Positions 25,001 to 36,999 are shown, counted from the first letter of the stretch. The stretch: 64,000 bases of DNA from Capniomyces stellatus (GCA_001661515.1 LUVW01000030.1:217710-281709); one strand, 5' to 3'. Program-made: numbers and translations. Notes: a model not told the origin generated them from the sequence alone.

Positions 25001-25547
25001 CGCGGACTCTGCATCTGACCGTGACTCTGAAGCAGCTTCAGAAACTGAGTCGGATGTAGAGTCGAACATGGACGCGCAGTTTAGTCCGGTGTCTGGCTCA
25101 AGCCCAGCCGGGAAAGCTTGGGCCGGTAGCAGCGCTGCCAAATCAAAACTGTTTGCCAAGTACGTACACGAAATCTCGCTAGAAACTAACTCGTCGGTTG
25201 AAAATGTCAAGAAAACTCTACATTGCTGCTCCGGTGACTGGGTGAACACATTTATTTATCTAAAAGAATTCACCGACCCAGAAATGCTTCAGGACTTCCA
25301 GAATGAACCTCAACATACCTCAGCAAGCAGAAATAATGGCAAGTCAGTGCACGGTAAACTCAGAGACAGTAGCAGTAATGCATATAAGGACCAGCCCAGG
25401 CTACCCACGTATTATTGGTCCCGTGAACAGGATGTAACTCTTGTCAAATCTGTTGACACTTGTGAGCTTAACCTATTACTGTGTTTGAAAGGTCACTTGG
25501 AAATTTCTAAACGCGAGGACTACCTTGCCACTTATTACTCGCTATAA
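22019..25547 (+). CDS. RAP1: RAP1-like telomere protein (BRCT plus RCT domains)
   Basis: Three exons: 22019..22126, 22283..22624 and 22734..25547, giving 1087 residues. Introns begin GTGCGT and GTAAGA and are both phase 0. Joining exons 1 and 2 yields a RAP1-type BRCT domain at about residues 8-95: a KVFVGKNGKPQEFVL strand, IHGGVI, then VFSTKYIYYSVY and LKLGDYRLRL. The long third exon encodes an acidic, Ser/Asp/Glu-rich linker with an SD-dipeptide run near residues 783-802. It ends in an RCT-like module (~950-1087), with KLFAKYVHEIS, a CSGDWVNTFIYL segment, and YYWSREQDVTL close to the end. RAP1 binds shelterin or telomeric partners through RCT. No Myb-like DNA-binding domain is visible between the two ends. 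ATG codons at 22019 and 22022 are both possible starts. Confidence 0.8.
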
Positions 25548-25749
25548 ATCCTAACTCACTGTTTATTTTACCTATTGTCTTTTTATTCAAACTTCACACT
25601 TTTATTACGAACTTTCAACTGCCATGATCGATTTAAGCATTCACTTTTATTAAAGAAACTAAAACAAAAACAAAAACTGAAACAAATCTGTATACAAAAG
25701 TAGTTATGGAATAGCAATAAATGTATTGATTTGAGTTGACTTGATTGGT

Positions 25750-27251
25750 TTATTTTGTGACTTCGTGGAAAGACTCTGCAATATATCGAGCATTCTTGGT
25801 GTTAACTCCAGCAACAGAGATACGTCCGTTTTTGGTCAGGTAGATATGGAACTCGTTCTTCAATCTGTCAACAGCCTCGGGTTTAATTCCGGTAAAGCAG
25901 AACATTCCGATTTGGTCAGTGATGTGGCTCCATGAGTGCGAGCTCTTGCAGTCCTTTTCCAAGTAGTCTCTTAGCAGAGTTCTCATTGAGATGATTCGCT
26001 CTGCCATGCCTTTAACTTCTCCGAGCCACATGCTGTTTAGTTCAGGGTTGGTCAGCACCTCAGCTGCAATACGAGCACCGTTTTGTGGAGGGTTTGAGTA
26101 CAATGGTCTGACAATAATCTTGATTTGCGATGTAACGCGTTCCTGTTCTTGGCTATCACTGCATACCATTGAAAAAGCTCCTACTCGTTCTCCATACAAG
26201 CCCATGTTCTTTGCAAAACTTTGTGACAGCATCACTGGCATTCCGTTGTCCACAAACAGCCTCAAACTCTGTGCATCTCTGTTTGTATCTCCTGAGGCAA
26301 ATCCCTGGTACGCAACGTCAAAGAACGGAATCAACTGTCGCTCCTTGCACACTCCAAGAATCTCATTCCATTGTGCTGGTGTTGGGTCTACTCCTGTTGG
26401 GTTGTGTGCACATCCGTGCAGCAATACAACCGATCCCGTTTTTAATTTGCTCAAATCCTCCAACATCCCCTTGATATCAAGCCCGTTTGTCTTCTTGTCA
26501 AAGTATCTATACTCTCCAACCTTCAGCCCACAGTCCTTGAAAATCGAAAGATGGTTTCCCCATGTTGGCGATGGCACAAATACCGACGTGTCTTTGCCTA
26601 GGAATCTTTCAATAAACGCTCCTCCAATTCTCAGTGCCCCTGTCCCGCTCAACGACTGTGTAACCGCTATTCTACCCTCCTTCAATGGCTTCGAGTCTTT
26701 TCCATACGCCAGCTTCAACGCTTCTTTATTAAACACTTCAAGCCCCACTATTGGAAGGTACTCCTTGTCCATTGCCTTTGATATCAACAGCTTTTCTGCC
26801 TCGCGGACACACTTGAGAACTTGTGGCTTGCCATCGTCATCTCTAAATGCTCCCACGCTCAAGTTTACCTTTGCGGTGCTTGGGTCCTTTTTAAAGGCCT
26901 CCACCACTCCGAGAATTGCGTCAGGTGGCCCTATTTATCCATCAATTATTCCAAGCACTCAGTTTAGCTCATCTCAATCTAATCTTGTTCTTTTCACCCC
27001 CTTCTTTTAGCTTTACGTATGCTATATTTCAACTTGCACCGCTCTTTGATTTCAGTTCGATTTAACAAACCTTATCCAACCCCCACCCACATCAATATCG
27101 CCATTACTCGATGTTTGTTTATCAATATACATTTAAGCTAATACACATTGTTTTTACCCATCTTTACGTTGGCCCAAGTGGACACCGATTTGATCAAATT
27201 TGTTGATCTTAGTACATTGTTTTTTGCGGCTCTTACGGTGTTTGAAATCAT
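25750..27251 (-). CDS. Aspartate aminotransferase, mitochondrial type
   Basis: Two exons, 27251..27158 and 26930..25750, give 424 residues, close to the ~430 of mitochondrial GOT2. The intron starts GTAAA, ends TAG and is phase 1. The first ~22 residues ([20 protein letters not shown]) are basic with no acids, a clear mitochondrial presequence. The mature part starts [16 protein letters not shown]. The PLP enzyme core is complete: [38 protein letters not shown], the PLP-lysine segment [22 protein letters not shown] with the carboxylate-binding Arg region, and [12 protein letters not shown]. It interconverts aspartate and 2-oxoglutarate with oxaloacetate and glutamate. It converges on the RAP1-like gene with a 202-bp gap. 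Confidence 0.96.
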
Positions 27252-28982
27252 TCTGTTTTATTATCCTTTTTTATTCTTTCTCTAATATAAAACGTAAACG
27301 CTGTAAAGTGTTATACATATATGTTTGCTTTATCTCGGAATAAAGATGACTAAATTGCTTCTCTTCATTTAGCTTATTTATCAACACCCTTTTATTCTTT
27401 ATTTGTTTGCTTCCTGGATTTTCAAATCGTTTTTTTTTGTCAGCCCTTTTTGTCTTGATTCAAATTGTTTTGATTTCTCTTACAATTGTTCTGTCTGAAT
27501 AATAATAAAATTGCAATCAATGTGGTACGTCTATTCTATTTCATTTTCTTTACATCCAATTAGCTCTTTTCGTTGTTTTAAATTATTCGCTTTAAATCCT
27601 ACTAAATGCTAAATTCTAAACGCTAAACGTAAGTTAAATAAGTAAAAATTGTGTTTATACTATCACAAGATAATCGATAATTATGACATCCACTTTTATT
27701 TTTTATTTTTTTTTTATTTACATATTACGCAAAGATTATTGCACTTTATCAACCACGTTCTCCTTTTTTTTTTTTTTATAAAAGGAGAATGTTTTGCCTC
27801 ATCTCGTTTTTCCAATGATAGAAAAGTGCAATAACAAAACAAAGCAAAATGTTTAGCATGGTGAAATTCTATTTGTGATAATCTGTCACCAACATTCCCG
27901 TTATTATTCTCTCATCGATTAGAGAATATCGAATGTTAATATATCATCAATCCTTTTTTTATCCGTATTTTTTCCATCAAACAGATTACTCAAAGAAAAA
28001 GAGTAAAGGTTCGATATTCACAAGATTAGCCTCCAAAATTGTACGCCTTAGTATTTCATAATTGTTGCTCTAAATCAGGGTATTTATTAATTATGTTCGT
28101 GTAACAGTAATACATAATTTACACCATTTTCGCAATACATTTTTTTTAATCTGAACCCTTTCGAATTGACTTAGGGGTTTCTCACTTTTTTGTTTTTTTA
28201 TTTTACTTTTACTTTTCAGATTTTCCAACTGTTATTCCTACTTGCTAAAAGTAATACACGGAGCTAAAACATCCAACTTTACTATTAAACACCTATTTTG
28301 AATGTGAAATAAAAAGCTTGAGTTTGAAAATGTTCTATAGGCTAACCTAGTTGAATAAGCTTTGCACAGTTGTAGTACAGTTATTGTGTTTATATCGTGT
28401 TTCTTTTTTTTTTTTTGCTCTAACTGAATTGTGTTTTATGTCCTTCATGATAATGCTGTTATTGGCGTTCTAGAAAATAACAAATGTTGATAATATACTT
28501 TAAAGAATCAAGTAGGCAATGGTAGCAGGTTAATAACTTAAAATTGATCTTTCGAAATGAACTGAAACAGCCTTTATGCCAACTTTAGTTCAAAAAAGCT
28601 AAATATAGTATAGTTAATCGTATCTATGTTCTCGTCGTTTCCTAGTTTAACAATACATGTTTAAACAGTGACAGGATTATATATAAGCCATACTATATTT
28701 GTTTAAAACAAGGAAATATAGTCGATAGTAGCAAACGCAGCGCTACTAATTTAGTGCAAGCCAGACCTTCGAAATATACTAACGAATATTGTAGCTTCGA
28801 ACGTATCTGTTCATAGTTACAGTTACTACAGCTGTCATAATAACAATGTTTATTTTTAAAAAAAAGTATACAAACAAAAAAGAGGATCAGTTAGCAATAA
28901 ATAGCACATATTTCCTCTTATATAAAAGGACCAAGTAAACCCTGTTAACACTGAACTATTGACAAGGAATCTTAAAGAAAGT
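27252..28982. other. Intergenic region (1.7 kb), AT-rich
   Basis: Divergent promoter space between aspartate aminotransferase and the secreted-protein gene. Only short, low-complexity frames are present. T runs lie at 27760-27777 and 28407-28418. No gene or RNA recognised. Confidence 0.4.
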
Positions 28983-29567
28983 ATGTTTACAATAAAAAAT
29001 ATAGTAATGTTCGCTATGGCTGCTACAGCCCAAATAATCAATGAAACCCCGGTTGATAAGATCTACGAACTCGCTAGTCAAAAGAAGATCGCCAGTAACT
29101 ATGGGCTATACACATCTGAGCTGTACTTTAGAAACGCAGTAGAAGTTCTGAAGCCTTTTGAAAAGGACCAGAACATTTTAGGTTATTTGCAGATACCATA
29201 TTTAAACGAATACGCCCTTGATTACAACCAGGAGTTAATATACTACATCAAGGAGGTTTGTAATCTGCGTAAAAAAACAGTTGTAAATTTGATAAAGTGG
29301 AGGTACTTTAGCGACAAGGTCGACAACTCAATGACTGGGTACGACTGTTCATACCCATACTACGAAAGTGTGTCAAAATCCGTAGAGTATGATGCAACAT
29401 CAACTACTGAACAGTGTTTTATTCAGATAAAATTTTGTATAAAGGATGACAAGTACTCTGCGCACTACGAATTTACCAAAAATACTAGCAAAGCTCCACT
29501 GGTTAAACCTGTTGTAAGTGACTGTGTGTTTTTATTGTTTTCTCCTGTACGCAGCAACAAAAGCTAA
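28983..29567 (+). CDS. Orphan small secreted protein
   Basis: 194 residues from the ATG at 28983. The N-terminus, MFTIKNIVMFAMAATAQII, looks like a short signal peptide with likely cleavage near ATAQ. The mature chain is Tyr-rich, with cysteines in EVCNL, YDCSYPYY and EQCFIQIKFC that could form disulfides. No family recognised. Near the 3' end a GTAAGT at 29515 and a TACGCAG at 29549-29555 could remove a 41-nt intron. The tail would then change and gain another cysteine (KLKCTI). I kept the unspliced form, because 41 nt is shorter than the other introns here and no branch site is evident. Confidence 0.6.
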   Translation: MFTIKNIVMFAMAATAQIINETPVDKIYELASQKKIASNYGLYTSELYFRNAVEVLKPFEKDQNILGYLQIPYLNEYALDYNQELIYYIKEVCNLRKKTVVNLIKWRYFSDKVDNSMTGYDCSYPYYESVSKSVEYDATSTTEQCFIQIKFCIKDDKYSAHYEFTKNTSKAPLVKPVVSDCVFLLFSPVRSNKS

Positions 29568-29950
29568 AGTGCACCATTAAGCCCTATCCCCTTAATTTTA
29601 TTTTTTTTCGTTACTCGGGGAAATTAAATAGTTAGTTATAACATATAATACCACCTTTAAAATAAAGAAAAAGGGGATATTCCTTTAATTAAGTATTTTT
29701 ATTTGTTGAAGTGGATTTGAACAAGTTTGGTTAGTTTTATATATTTTTCAAAAAAAAAAAAAAAAAAAAAANTTTTTTTTTTAAAAAAAAAAAAAAAAAA
29801 ACAATTGAAAGTTAAAATAAAGTCAGTGAGACGAGCAAATAAAAAAAATATGTAATATAACAGATACTAAAAGTTAAAGATGCGATGCTAAACAAAGAGT
29901 ATTTTTTTTTAAAAAAAAGGACCAGATGTAACCAGTCGCTTAAAGTAATG
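29568..29950. other. Intergenic region between the secreted-protein gene and GLO3
   Basis: Short convergent spacer, mostly A/T homopolymer sequence, with the A-T-A tract described separately. No gene. Confidence 0.5.
29750..29801. repeat. A22-N-T10-A19 homopolymer block
   Basis: A run of A (29750-29771), one N, ten T (29773-29782) and again A (29783-29801). The A/T switch next to an N suggests either a self-complementary tract or an assembly artefact. Confidence 0.85.
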
Positions 29951-31432
29951 CTAGTAGCGGAATTTGTCCAAATACTCTGCAACCTTTTCGGAGCCTTGGT
30001 TCCACACATTCCGCAAGTTCTCAGTATCGTCTGAATCTAAAATTTTTCTTACAGTTTCAATTGCATTTGCACCGAGTTCCTCCATATTCAAGTCAGTCCC
30101 AAATACGTCGCTTCCCCAGCTGGCTCTTCCGCCAATGTTGTAGAAGTCACTGCCAGCGCTTTTCATTCCACCAGAAGTAAGGTCATCGTTTTCGCCAAAG
30201 AACTGGTTTGATGAGATCGACTTTGCGTTGGAAAACTTTGTTTGGGCCGCACCCTTAGCGTCAACACTGGGGTTGGACTGTGGTTGCTTTGAACTCTTCA
30301 TTCTACTCGAGTTGATGTTTTCAATAGGCTTTTTAGGCGCTACTGAATCAGTGTAGCCGAAACCCATACCCCCAAAGCCCATACCAAGCCTTTCTACATC
30401 CTTTTGCTGGTTAGCTTGATCGCCTGACTTTGATTGGTTTGAGGAGTTATAGGCCAGCCGATCCGAAATTTGGCCATTCTGAGTGTACTCGCTACTGCTT
30501 TGGCCTGGAACCCAGCCCATTTTACTCCACTCGCTGTTGTCTTTCTGGCCTTTGCTGGTGCTGCTGGAATCTAAGCTGCCATATAGGTTACTTGATTTTG
30601 ACTGCGCTTCAATCTCGGCCATTTCTTTGATTTTCTTTTCAGCCAATGCCTCAGCTTCAGCTTGTGCCGAAATTGCCTCAAAGTTCTGCATTGCTGGGTT
30701 GTTTAGCTTGACAGCACCGCCCAGTTTCTTTTTTCCCGCACCACCAACACTCTTTGAACCAAGACCAACGCGAGTCGTTTTGCGCAAAGATATAACTGGT
30801 GGGGCAACAGGAGCAGCAGGGGCAACTGCAACAGGCTCTTCAACAGCGTTTACACCGATTTTCCCAGTATCGATCACCGAACTGTTTGCTGTAGGCTCTT
30901 GCTGCACAACAGAGCTTGCTGTGCTACTCAACTCTGCCGTGCCGAAATTATTCTCTGTTTTCTCAACCTTGCCAGCCAGAAGCTCTCCATTCCCATCCAC
31001 CAAGGCCTCTTCCGCAATTTTGCTAGCCAGGCTTTTTAAATGGGCTTTGTACTGGGTTGCTGCACGACATGTGTATTTTCTCATTACATTTTTATCGTTG
31101 TTTGGTCCGCCTCCTGAATTTTGAATAAAATCGCCGCCTCCGTGGCTCAACCAGAACGCCCGCGCTTTTCCATTACCGCCAGCCTTCATTGTGTTCAGTT
31201 GGTCTCTACTCCATGAGTCAAGCACTGTGCTTCGAACGAAACTAATGTGTACACCCAGACTACGATGCATAGCTGAACAACTCAGACATAGATAAATCCC
31301 AAAAGTTACGCTCGACCAATCGGGCATCCGTTTTCCGCAATCAAAGCAGTTTTGGTTCTCTGTTCGCCTGCGAAGATTTTGGAATTCACTTTGTGCCTCC
31401 TCCTTAGGAATCATGGCATTTGCTGTTGTCAT
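29951..31432 (-). CDS. GLO3: ArfGAP2/3 (GLO3-type) GTPase-activating protein
   Basis: Single exon, 493 residues, with its ATG at 31432. The N-terminal ArfGAP zinc finger is complete: [20 protein letters not shown], then CLSC (CX2C-16-CX2C), followed by [14 protein letters not shown], which carries the catalytic arginine, and the LDSWSRDQL helix. The middle contains a conserved RVGLGSK stretch and a Lys/Ala-rich amphipathic helix. The C-terminal part has Glo3-motif elements such as [12 protein letters not shown] and [11 protein letters not shown]. Members bind COPI coat and stimulate GTP hydrolysis by Arf1 during Golgi-to-ER retrieval. The glutamine/serine-rich middle is lineage-variable. It converges on the orphan secreted-protein gene. 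Confidence 0.94.
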   Translation of the reverse strand: MTTANAMIPKEEAQSEFQNLRRRTENQNCFDCGKRMPDWSSVTFGIYLCLSCSAMHRSLGVHISFVRSTVLDSWSRDQLNTMKAGGNGKARAFWLSHGGGDFIQNSGGGPNNDKNVMRKYTCRAATQYKAHLKSLASKIAEEALVDGNGELLAGKVEKTENNFGTAELSSTASSVVQQEPTANSSVIDTGKIGVNAVEEPVAVAPAAPVAPPVISLRKTTRVGLGSKSVGGAGKKKLGGAVKLNNPAMQNFEAISAQAEAEALAEKKIKEMAEIEAQSKSSNLYGSLDSSSTSKGQKDNSEWSKMGWVPGQSSSEYTQNGQISDRLAYNSSNQSKSGDQANQQKDVERLGMGFGGMGFGYTDSVAPKKPIENINSSRMKSSKQPQSNPSVDAKGAAQTKFSNAKSISSNQFFGENDDLTSGGMKSAGSDFYNIGGRASWGSDVFGTDLNMEELGANAIETVRKILDSDDTENLRNVWNQGSEKVAEYLDKFRY

Positions 31433-32511
31433 CTTGATAATCTATCTAGTATGTTGAGGCCGACGCTGTTGTTTTTAATCTCAGCTTATTTTTTCTTCAG
31501 ATGCAAAATATTAGAACTTGGTATCAAGAATAAAGTCGAATCTGCCTAATTATACCTTTGCTGCTATTAATTGAAATAGGAAAAGCGTTCAAGTGACTTG
31601 CCTTTGTATAGTAAACAGTATTTATTTTTTATCAACACTGTAGTAAAGAAAAAAAATAACTAGTGAATTTCGGTAGTAAAAAGCAGAAAATATAATGCAA
31701 TGTTTTAATACAAGTCTAATTAAGCTAAAATGTCAGGTCGAGCTTTATTCGGTTTAGAATAGGAATCCCGCTTTGTGCATCCAATTTGCCATTGGATAAC
31801 ACTGTCTTGGAATCATAATTAAAACGGCTTTTCTTGAATAATTAGTGAGTTAGACAAACTAATTGGTTGGTATAGTTTGGTTATTTTATAAACTAGTAAT
31901 TCTTTTTGAACTTGATTTGTTTTATTTATTCATTCATTTATTTTTCAAATTGTTTTGCAGAATAAAAAATGGCTTGGACATTGGTAACAGTTGTAGTAAC
32001 GCTATTACAATTCCATCAAAGCAAGTAGTGCTATTTGTTCTACTATTCTACTATTCTACTATTCTACTATTCTACTATTCTACTATTCTACTATTCTACT
32101 ATTCTACTATTCTACTATTCTACTATTCTACTATTCTACTATTCTACTATTCTACTATTCTACTATTCTACTATTCTACTATTCTACTATTCTACTATTC
32201 TACTATTCTACTATTCTACTATTCTACTATTCTACTATTCTACTATTATATTATTCTACTGTACTAATTTGTATTTAAATAAACATTTGGACTTTTCAAA
32301 AAGTGTTCAACTTAAAGATATTGGCCAAGTATTGTAACCCAGAGCTCTGAGCAATAAACACAGCATAAGAGTAACCAAGCGACACTATGGTTACATGGGA
32401 GACGTGTACCCAGTTAAATTGTATATTGTTTCCTATTCTAATTTATATTTATTTTACATAACTCGGTTTGATATCAAAAACGATTTATTAGTAATACATT
32501 GCTATATATGG
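31433..32511. other. Intergenic region between GLO3 and RTF2
   Basis: GLO3 promoter side, then AT-rich sequence with the 8-bp minisatellite. No gene is supported. Confidence 0.45.
32037..32248. repeat. 8-bp minisatellite, unit TACTATTC
   Basis: About 26 nearly perfect tandem copies of an 8-bp unit (212 bp), between the GLO3 start and the RTF2 stop. All three frames are open through it only because the unit lacks stops. Confidence 0.95.
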
Positions 32512-33800
32512 CTACGAAACATATCGGTTGAATGTTCCTTTGAACAGGTAATTGTGGTTGGAGTCGTTCCTTTTTCTGTCAGATTCGTTGATAAACAAAC
32601 TATCAAGCACTTTGCTTTGCCTTTTTTTATCTTCACTGCCCTCGCCAACGTATTGCTCAATTATCTGTGAAGCAGGAATAGAGCTATTGATGGATCTGTT
32701 TGCAGACTTTTTGTCAGAGTTGGCCACTTTAGTTGAATTGCGGGTGTCATTGGTTTTCAGCCGTTTTTCTCTCCTAGCTAAGGCTTCTTTGAGCTTGTCA
32801 TCGCCTATACTTGATAGTGTTGGCCCATTTTTGGCAAAATTGGAGCCATCTAGCAATGAATCAGGTGTCTTTATGCCTCCGCCGAGTGTTTTGTTGGAGC
32901 TGGCCGTGTTGTCCTCCACAACAGCGTCATTTTTTGTTTTTAAAGTTGCGCCCTCAGAGTCTCTTTTTTTCTTTTTGCTAGGCTTGCGCTTTTCTCTTCG
33001 GTTATTCATAGCCATAGTAATGGACTCTAGTAGCTCCGTGGATGGATTGATCTGTATAATATCGTCCTTTTCATAAGCCTTGCTGCACTATACGTTTAGT
33101 GAATATAGGAATATTTGTTAGATAAAGTACATTCTGGTTTTTCCCATTACGATTTAAAAAAATGCTTGAATGTATTTCTTGTCAAAAATACTTACATTCA
33201 GACACAAGTTGTTGCTCATCGATTTAACGGCTTCTTCGGAAACCACACAGCCACAGCTCCAGTTGAATACAAATTTGTTTCTCCCATTCATCTCTTTCCT
33301 TAGCACAGGACATATAAACTGCGCGCTTCTTTTTACTTGGTACGAGTTGTTCATGTCATTATCCGGTTTAGTTGCAATTGGATTCGGCGATAGTACTAGT
33401 GTTTTTACATCCTATTTAAAGTAAACATTAAATTGTCAATCGCTTATTAACAAAGTAAGGAGGGAAATATAATATAATAAAACAACATGGCGGATAGAAG
33501 CTATGCAAACAAGCCAAAGTTTTATTCAATATCTCTTACCTTCAAATTTCTAATGTGGTAGCAAATTTCGTCAGAGTCTCCATAGGCGCCTTTTGGATCC
33601 AGTAAATGCTCTAAAATAGATTCTCGGTTATACATCTTTCCCAGCTCATCACCAACAATAGGCTCTTGAAGTGGTTTTTTCGATAATGCACAGTAAAACC
33701 ACTTTGCAACCGCCTGAAGATGAACGTCTGCTGTTTCCTTTTTGGCTTTTTGCTTTACAAGCTCGCTCCGCTTTGGAATACTGCCTCCATCATTTCCCAT
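32512..33800 (-). CDS. RTF2: Replication termination factor 2 (RTF2) homologue
   Basis: Three exons, 33800..33540, 33411..33196 and 33087..32512, joined in phase 0, give 350 residues. The start MGNDGGSIPKRSELVKQK matches the family's invariant N-terminus. It is followed by WFYCALSKKPLQEPIV and LGKMYNRESILEHLLDP, which form the first RING-like half. Exon 2 gives FICPVLRKEMNGRNKFVFNW and CGCVVSEEAVK, and exon 3 opens with CSKAYEKDDIIQINP, completing the atypical zinc-binding fold. The rest is a Lys/Ser-rich tail. In fission yeast Rtf2 stabilises paused forks at a replication terminator and also influences splicing. In mammals it is removed from stalled forks. The exon boundaries rest on GTAAG/GTAAGT donors and TAG acceptors. 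Confidence 0.94.
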
Positions 33801-35145
33801 TTTGTGCTAATTTAATTTTGCTGACTTTTCTCTTTTAGTTTGATGTACTTGTATGTGGATAACTTGACTATAAATCTTATTGATTTTAAATTAAAAAAAA
33901 TAATTCTTTGGAATTGGAATTGGAATCGTTTATAGTGGGATTTGTTTAAAAAAAAAAGTGTTTAGCTATTCCAAGTTTGCAACTTTACCTGTATTTTTTT
34001 TTTTTTTTACAATCTAAAGGGAAAAAAAATACACTACGAACAAGAAATAACTTTATGCAAAAAAAATAATTAGCAAAATCAGCAAGTAAAAAACTTCACA
34101 CGTGGTAATTGATAAATCGATTTGTTTGGTTCCTATTAAATACTTTGGGGTGCTAAGGTTCTCAAGCCAAAAAGGCCTTTGATTCAAGTACATTGAGCTT
34201 GTGACGATGTTTGTTATTAATAAATGCTTGGTTCCATTTTGTTTTTTAGGTCTTGTAGATGTTTATATTAAGTTTGTTGATGTTTATATAGGGGTTATTT
34301 ATGTTTATATCAAGTTTGTAGATGTTTATACAGGGTTTGTTTACGTTTGTATCTTAATTTACTTATAATCGGGAGTTTGTCATTTCAAGACTTGGGCTGA
34401 CTTGAAGACCAAGACTTTACAAAACGCAACCACCAAATTCAGTCTAGTGATCTACATTAGTTCTAGGGTTGTTGAGCCAGAGTTTGTGTTTAGTGGTTTA
34501 TAAAGTTTGCACTGATAGTAGTGAGTTGGGTTTAGCTTTCTTTATAAGTAAATTATTGAAAGGAGAGCGGGATGTTGCTAAATTAGGGGGTAAGGCAATG
34601 TTTATTAAAATGCTGATGTAATGTGGCATTGACCATTAGTGAGCCAAATCAATGGATTTTAGATGAGTGTGTGTTAGGCGAGTAGAAATAATGGGTTAGT
34701 GAGCAGTTTAGAAATTAAATAAATGGCCCAAAATCAAAGTCTTGAGGGGTTTAACTGTCAATGATTTTACAGAAATAAGCTTTAAAAAGCAATCAAGGGG
34801 GTATAAAAGATTAAGCAAGACGAATCGAAAGTCAATTCGTATCGTTTGAGCAATTAGTTCTTGAAGCAGAACAAATAGATGCGTGAAACCAAGCTGAACC
34901 AAAGATAAAGTAAAGATGCTGGCAATTTAAAACAAGTAAACATGAAAATGGAAGATAGATTGAAATTATTTAAGCCAAAATATAAATATATCTTGGGATA
35001 TAAACAAGAAGTTTAGCCAAAAAGTTAATGTCGCTTTTCTTACTCTTTATCGCCTTTCAAACTTTTAATATATAGTTAAATACTCATACAAATCCACAAC
35101 AGCAACAAAAAAAAAAGAAATAAGAAAAATATATCAATAATAGAC
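33801..35145. other. Intergenic region (1.3 kb)
   Basis: Divergent promoter space between RTF2 and the dehydrogenase gene. It contains an imperfect ~22-bp repeat cluster (34254-34351) but no supported gene. Confidence 0.4.
34254..34351. repeat. Imperfect ~22-bp tandem repeat
   Basis: Four to five copies of a GATGTTTATAT..GTTTGT-like unit, about 19-22 bp each, with several substitutions between copies. Confidence 0.7.
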
Positions 35146-36540
35146 ATGCTCTTAAACACAATCAAAGCCTTTAGAAGCACTGGTCAAAGCGGCAGTGTTG
35201 CCCAGTTAATAAACAGTAAGTTTTAGACTGCCAAAAAAAGAAAAAAAAAGGAAAAGGGAAAAAAGATTGTTGTTTTTATTTATGTTATTATTCACAAGTT
35301 TGTACAATTCCCCAAGTCCAGGTGCTAGAAGGGAGAATGTAGAGTTAGCGCGTTATATAAATTGTGAGCACAATTGAACCATAACAGCCAAGGTTTGAAC
35401 ACAAAGTTCAGACGGCACAGTTGGCGCGATAAATAACTTATAGTTGGTTTATGCCTTAATTGTAAATTGTAGAGTCGTTTGTTGGAGCTAGGTACTTTTC
35501 AGGTAAGATATTAGCGCTTTACTGGGCAAGACCTATAATAACAATAGTTGTTTTTGCCACCTACTAACAATGTTTTCGATAATACTTGGCTTGGGCTTTT
35601 AGTTTCTTCAAGCACTGGGAAAGAGGGTCCAATAGGATTTGTAGGACTAGGGAATATGGGGTACCACATGGCCAACAACCTTTTGAAGGGATCTGGACGT
35701 GACATTGTAGTTTATGATATCAATACCCAATCTACATCAAAATTCCAAAGTAGCAACGAAAACAGTGGCAAGGGAAAAGTCACCGTTGCGGGGAGCTTAA
35801 AGGAGCTAGCGGGGTTGTCTTCAGTTGTAATCACCATGTTGCCAGCTTCTGATCACGTGCGTAAGGCATACACCCAGGAAGGAGGGTTGTTGGAAGGATT
35901 GAAGAAGGGCACAATTTGCATTGACTCAAGCACAATCGATACAGATGTGTCGGTTGCAGTTTCAAAGACAGTTGAGAAGGCAGGAGGTGTTCCTATGGAC
36001 GCACCAGTCTCAGGTGGCATAATGGGAGCAGAGGCAGCCACATTGACATTCATGGTTGGAAGCAGAAACAATGAAGAGTTTGACATTGCCAAAAACATTC
36101 TGCAGCACATGGGAAAGAACATAGTGTCATGCGGAGGATTGGGGACGGGTCAGACGGTAAAGACATGTAACAACATGTTGTTGGGAATATCGATGATTGC
36201 GACAGCAGAAGCAATGAACCTGGGAGCCAAGCTTGGAGTTGACCCAAAGTTGCTGGCAAGCATAATTAACAAGTCCAGTGGACGTTGTTGGGCATCGGAG
36301 ATTGCCAACCCACATCCAAACGCGGTAGAAAATGCACCAAGCAACAGAGACTACCAAGGTGGATTTGCTACAAAGCTGATGGTTAAGGATATGGAGCTTG
36401 CATTGACAGCAGCCAAGGGATCCGACTCGCCTGTTATGCTGGCGGCACTTGCAGGACAGATCTACCGTGCAGCAGCATCCAGAGAAGACTTGGCGTACAG
36501 AGACTTCAGCTCTGTATTCAAATGGATTTCAAACAAATAA
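35146..36540 (+). CDS. 3-hydroxyisobutyrate dehydrogenase, mitochondrial
   Basis: Two exons, 35146..35215 and 35603..36540, give 335 residues. The intron is GTAAGT..TTTTAG, phase 1. Exon 1 (MLLNTIKAFRSTGQSGSVAQ-like) is a basic, acid-free mitochondrial presequence. Exon 2 has the NAD-binding IGFVGLGNMGYHMANNL, the family signature DAPVSGGIMGAEAATLTFMVG, the catalytic-lysine segment GTGQTVKTCNNMLLG, then SSGRCWASE and KDMELAL. The enzyme oxidises 3-hydroxyisobutyrate to methylmalonate semialdehyde in valine breakdown. Related beta-hydroxyacid dehydrogenases share the fold, but the mitochondrial leader and the long match favour this assignment. The exon 1 ATG is the only one that supplies an in-frame leader. 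Confidence 0.93.
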
Positions 36541-36999
36541 ATGAGCGGGTATTGAAATGCACTAGGGTGTGCTAAAACGTAACAGGATACTAGCTGACTG
36601 TTTTTAAAGTAAAAAATATATGTTTATTTAAAGGCAATAAAAGTATCAAAATAACCGCAGTGAGGTATTTTTAAAAGTAAAAAAAAGAATGGGAAGAGGA
36701 GGGGGAATGGCCAGGTCTAACAATAAAGTTGATTGCGTGTTGATCAGTGGGATGGTGTTTGCTTCTAAGAATTGTGTATAGGCACCATTTATTGATTAAG
36801 GGAAAAAAAAGGATTAAATCAAATGAATTGCATGTATTACTGCGTTGATTGTTGAGTGGTCAAAATAAGGTAAAAAGAAAAAAAAAGAGAAGAGGATTGA
36901 TTAACAGAAAAGGTAGGTTGCACTCTAAATGCAAAGTTAAAAAGAAAATATAAAGCAAGAAAAAAGAATAAGAGTAAATTAAGCAAGAAAAAAAAAAGA
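36541..36999. other. Convergent intergenic spacer
   Basis: 459 bases between the dehydrogenase and NOM1 stops, purine-rich on the plus strand. Nothing recognised. Confidence 0.4.

Noticed and set aside
25991..27010. Plus-strand frame antisense to aspartate aminotransferase
   Set aside because: Antisense shadow of a clearly identified enzyme.
21113..32248. CRISPR-like arrays
   Set aside because: The tandem repeats have no spacers and the window is eukaryotic.
31863..32337. Open frames of Phe/Tyr/Leu repeats over the TACTATTC array
   Set aside because: Exist only because the 8-bp unit has no stop codons; no start context or family.
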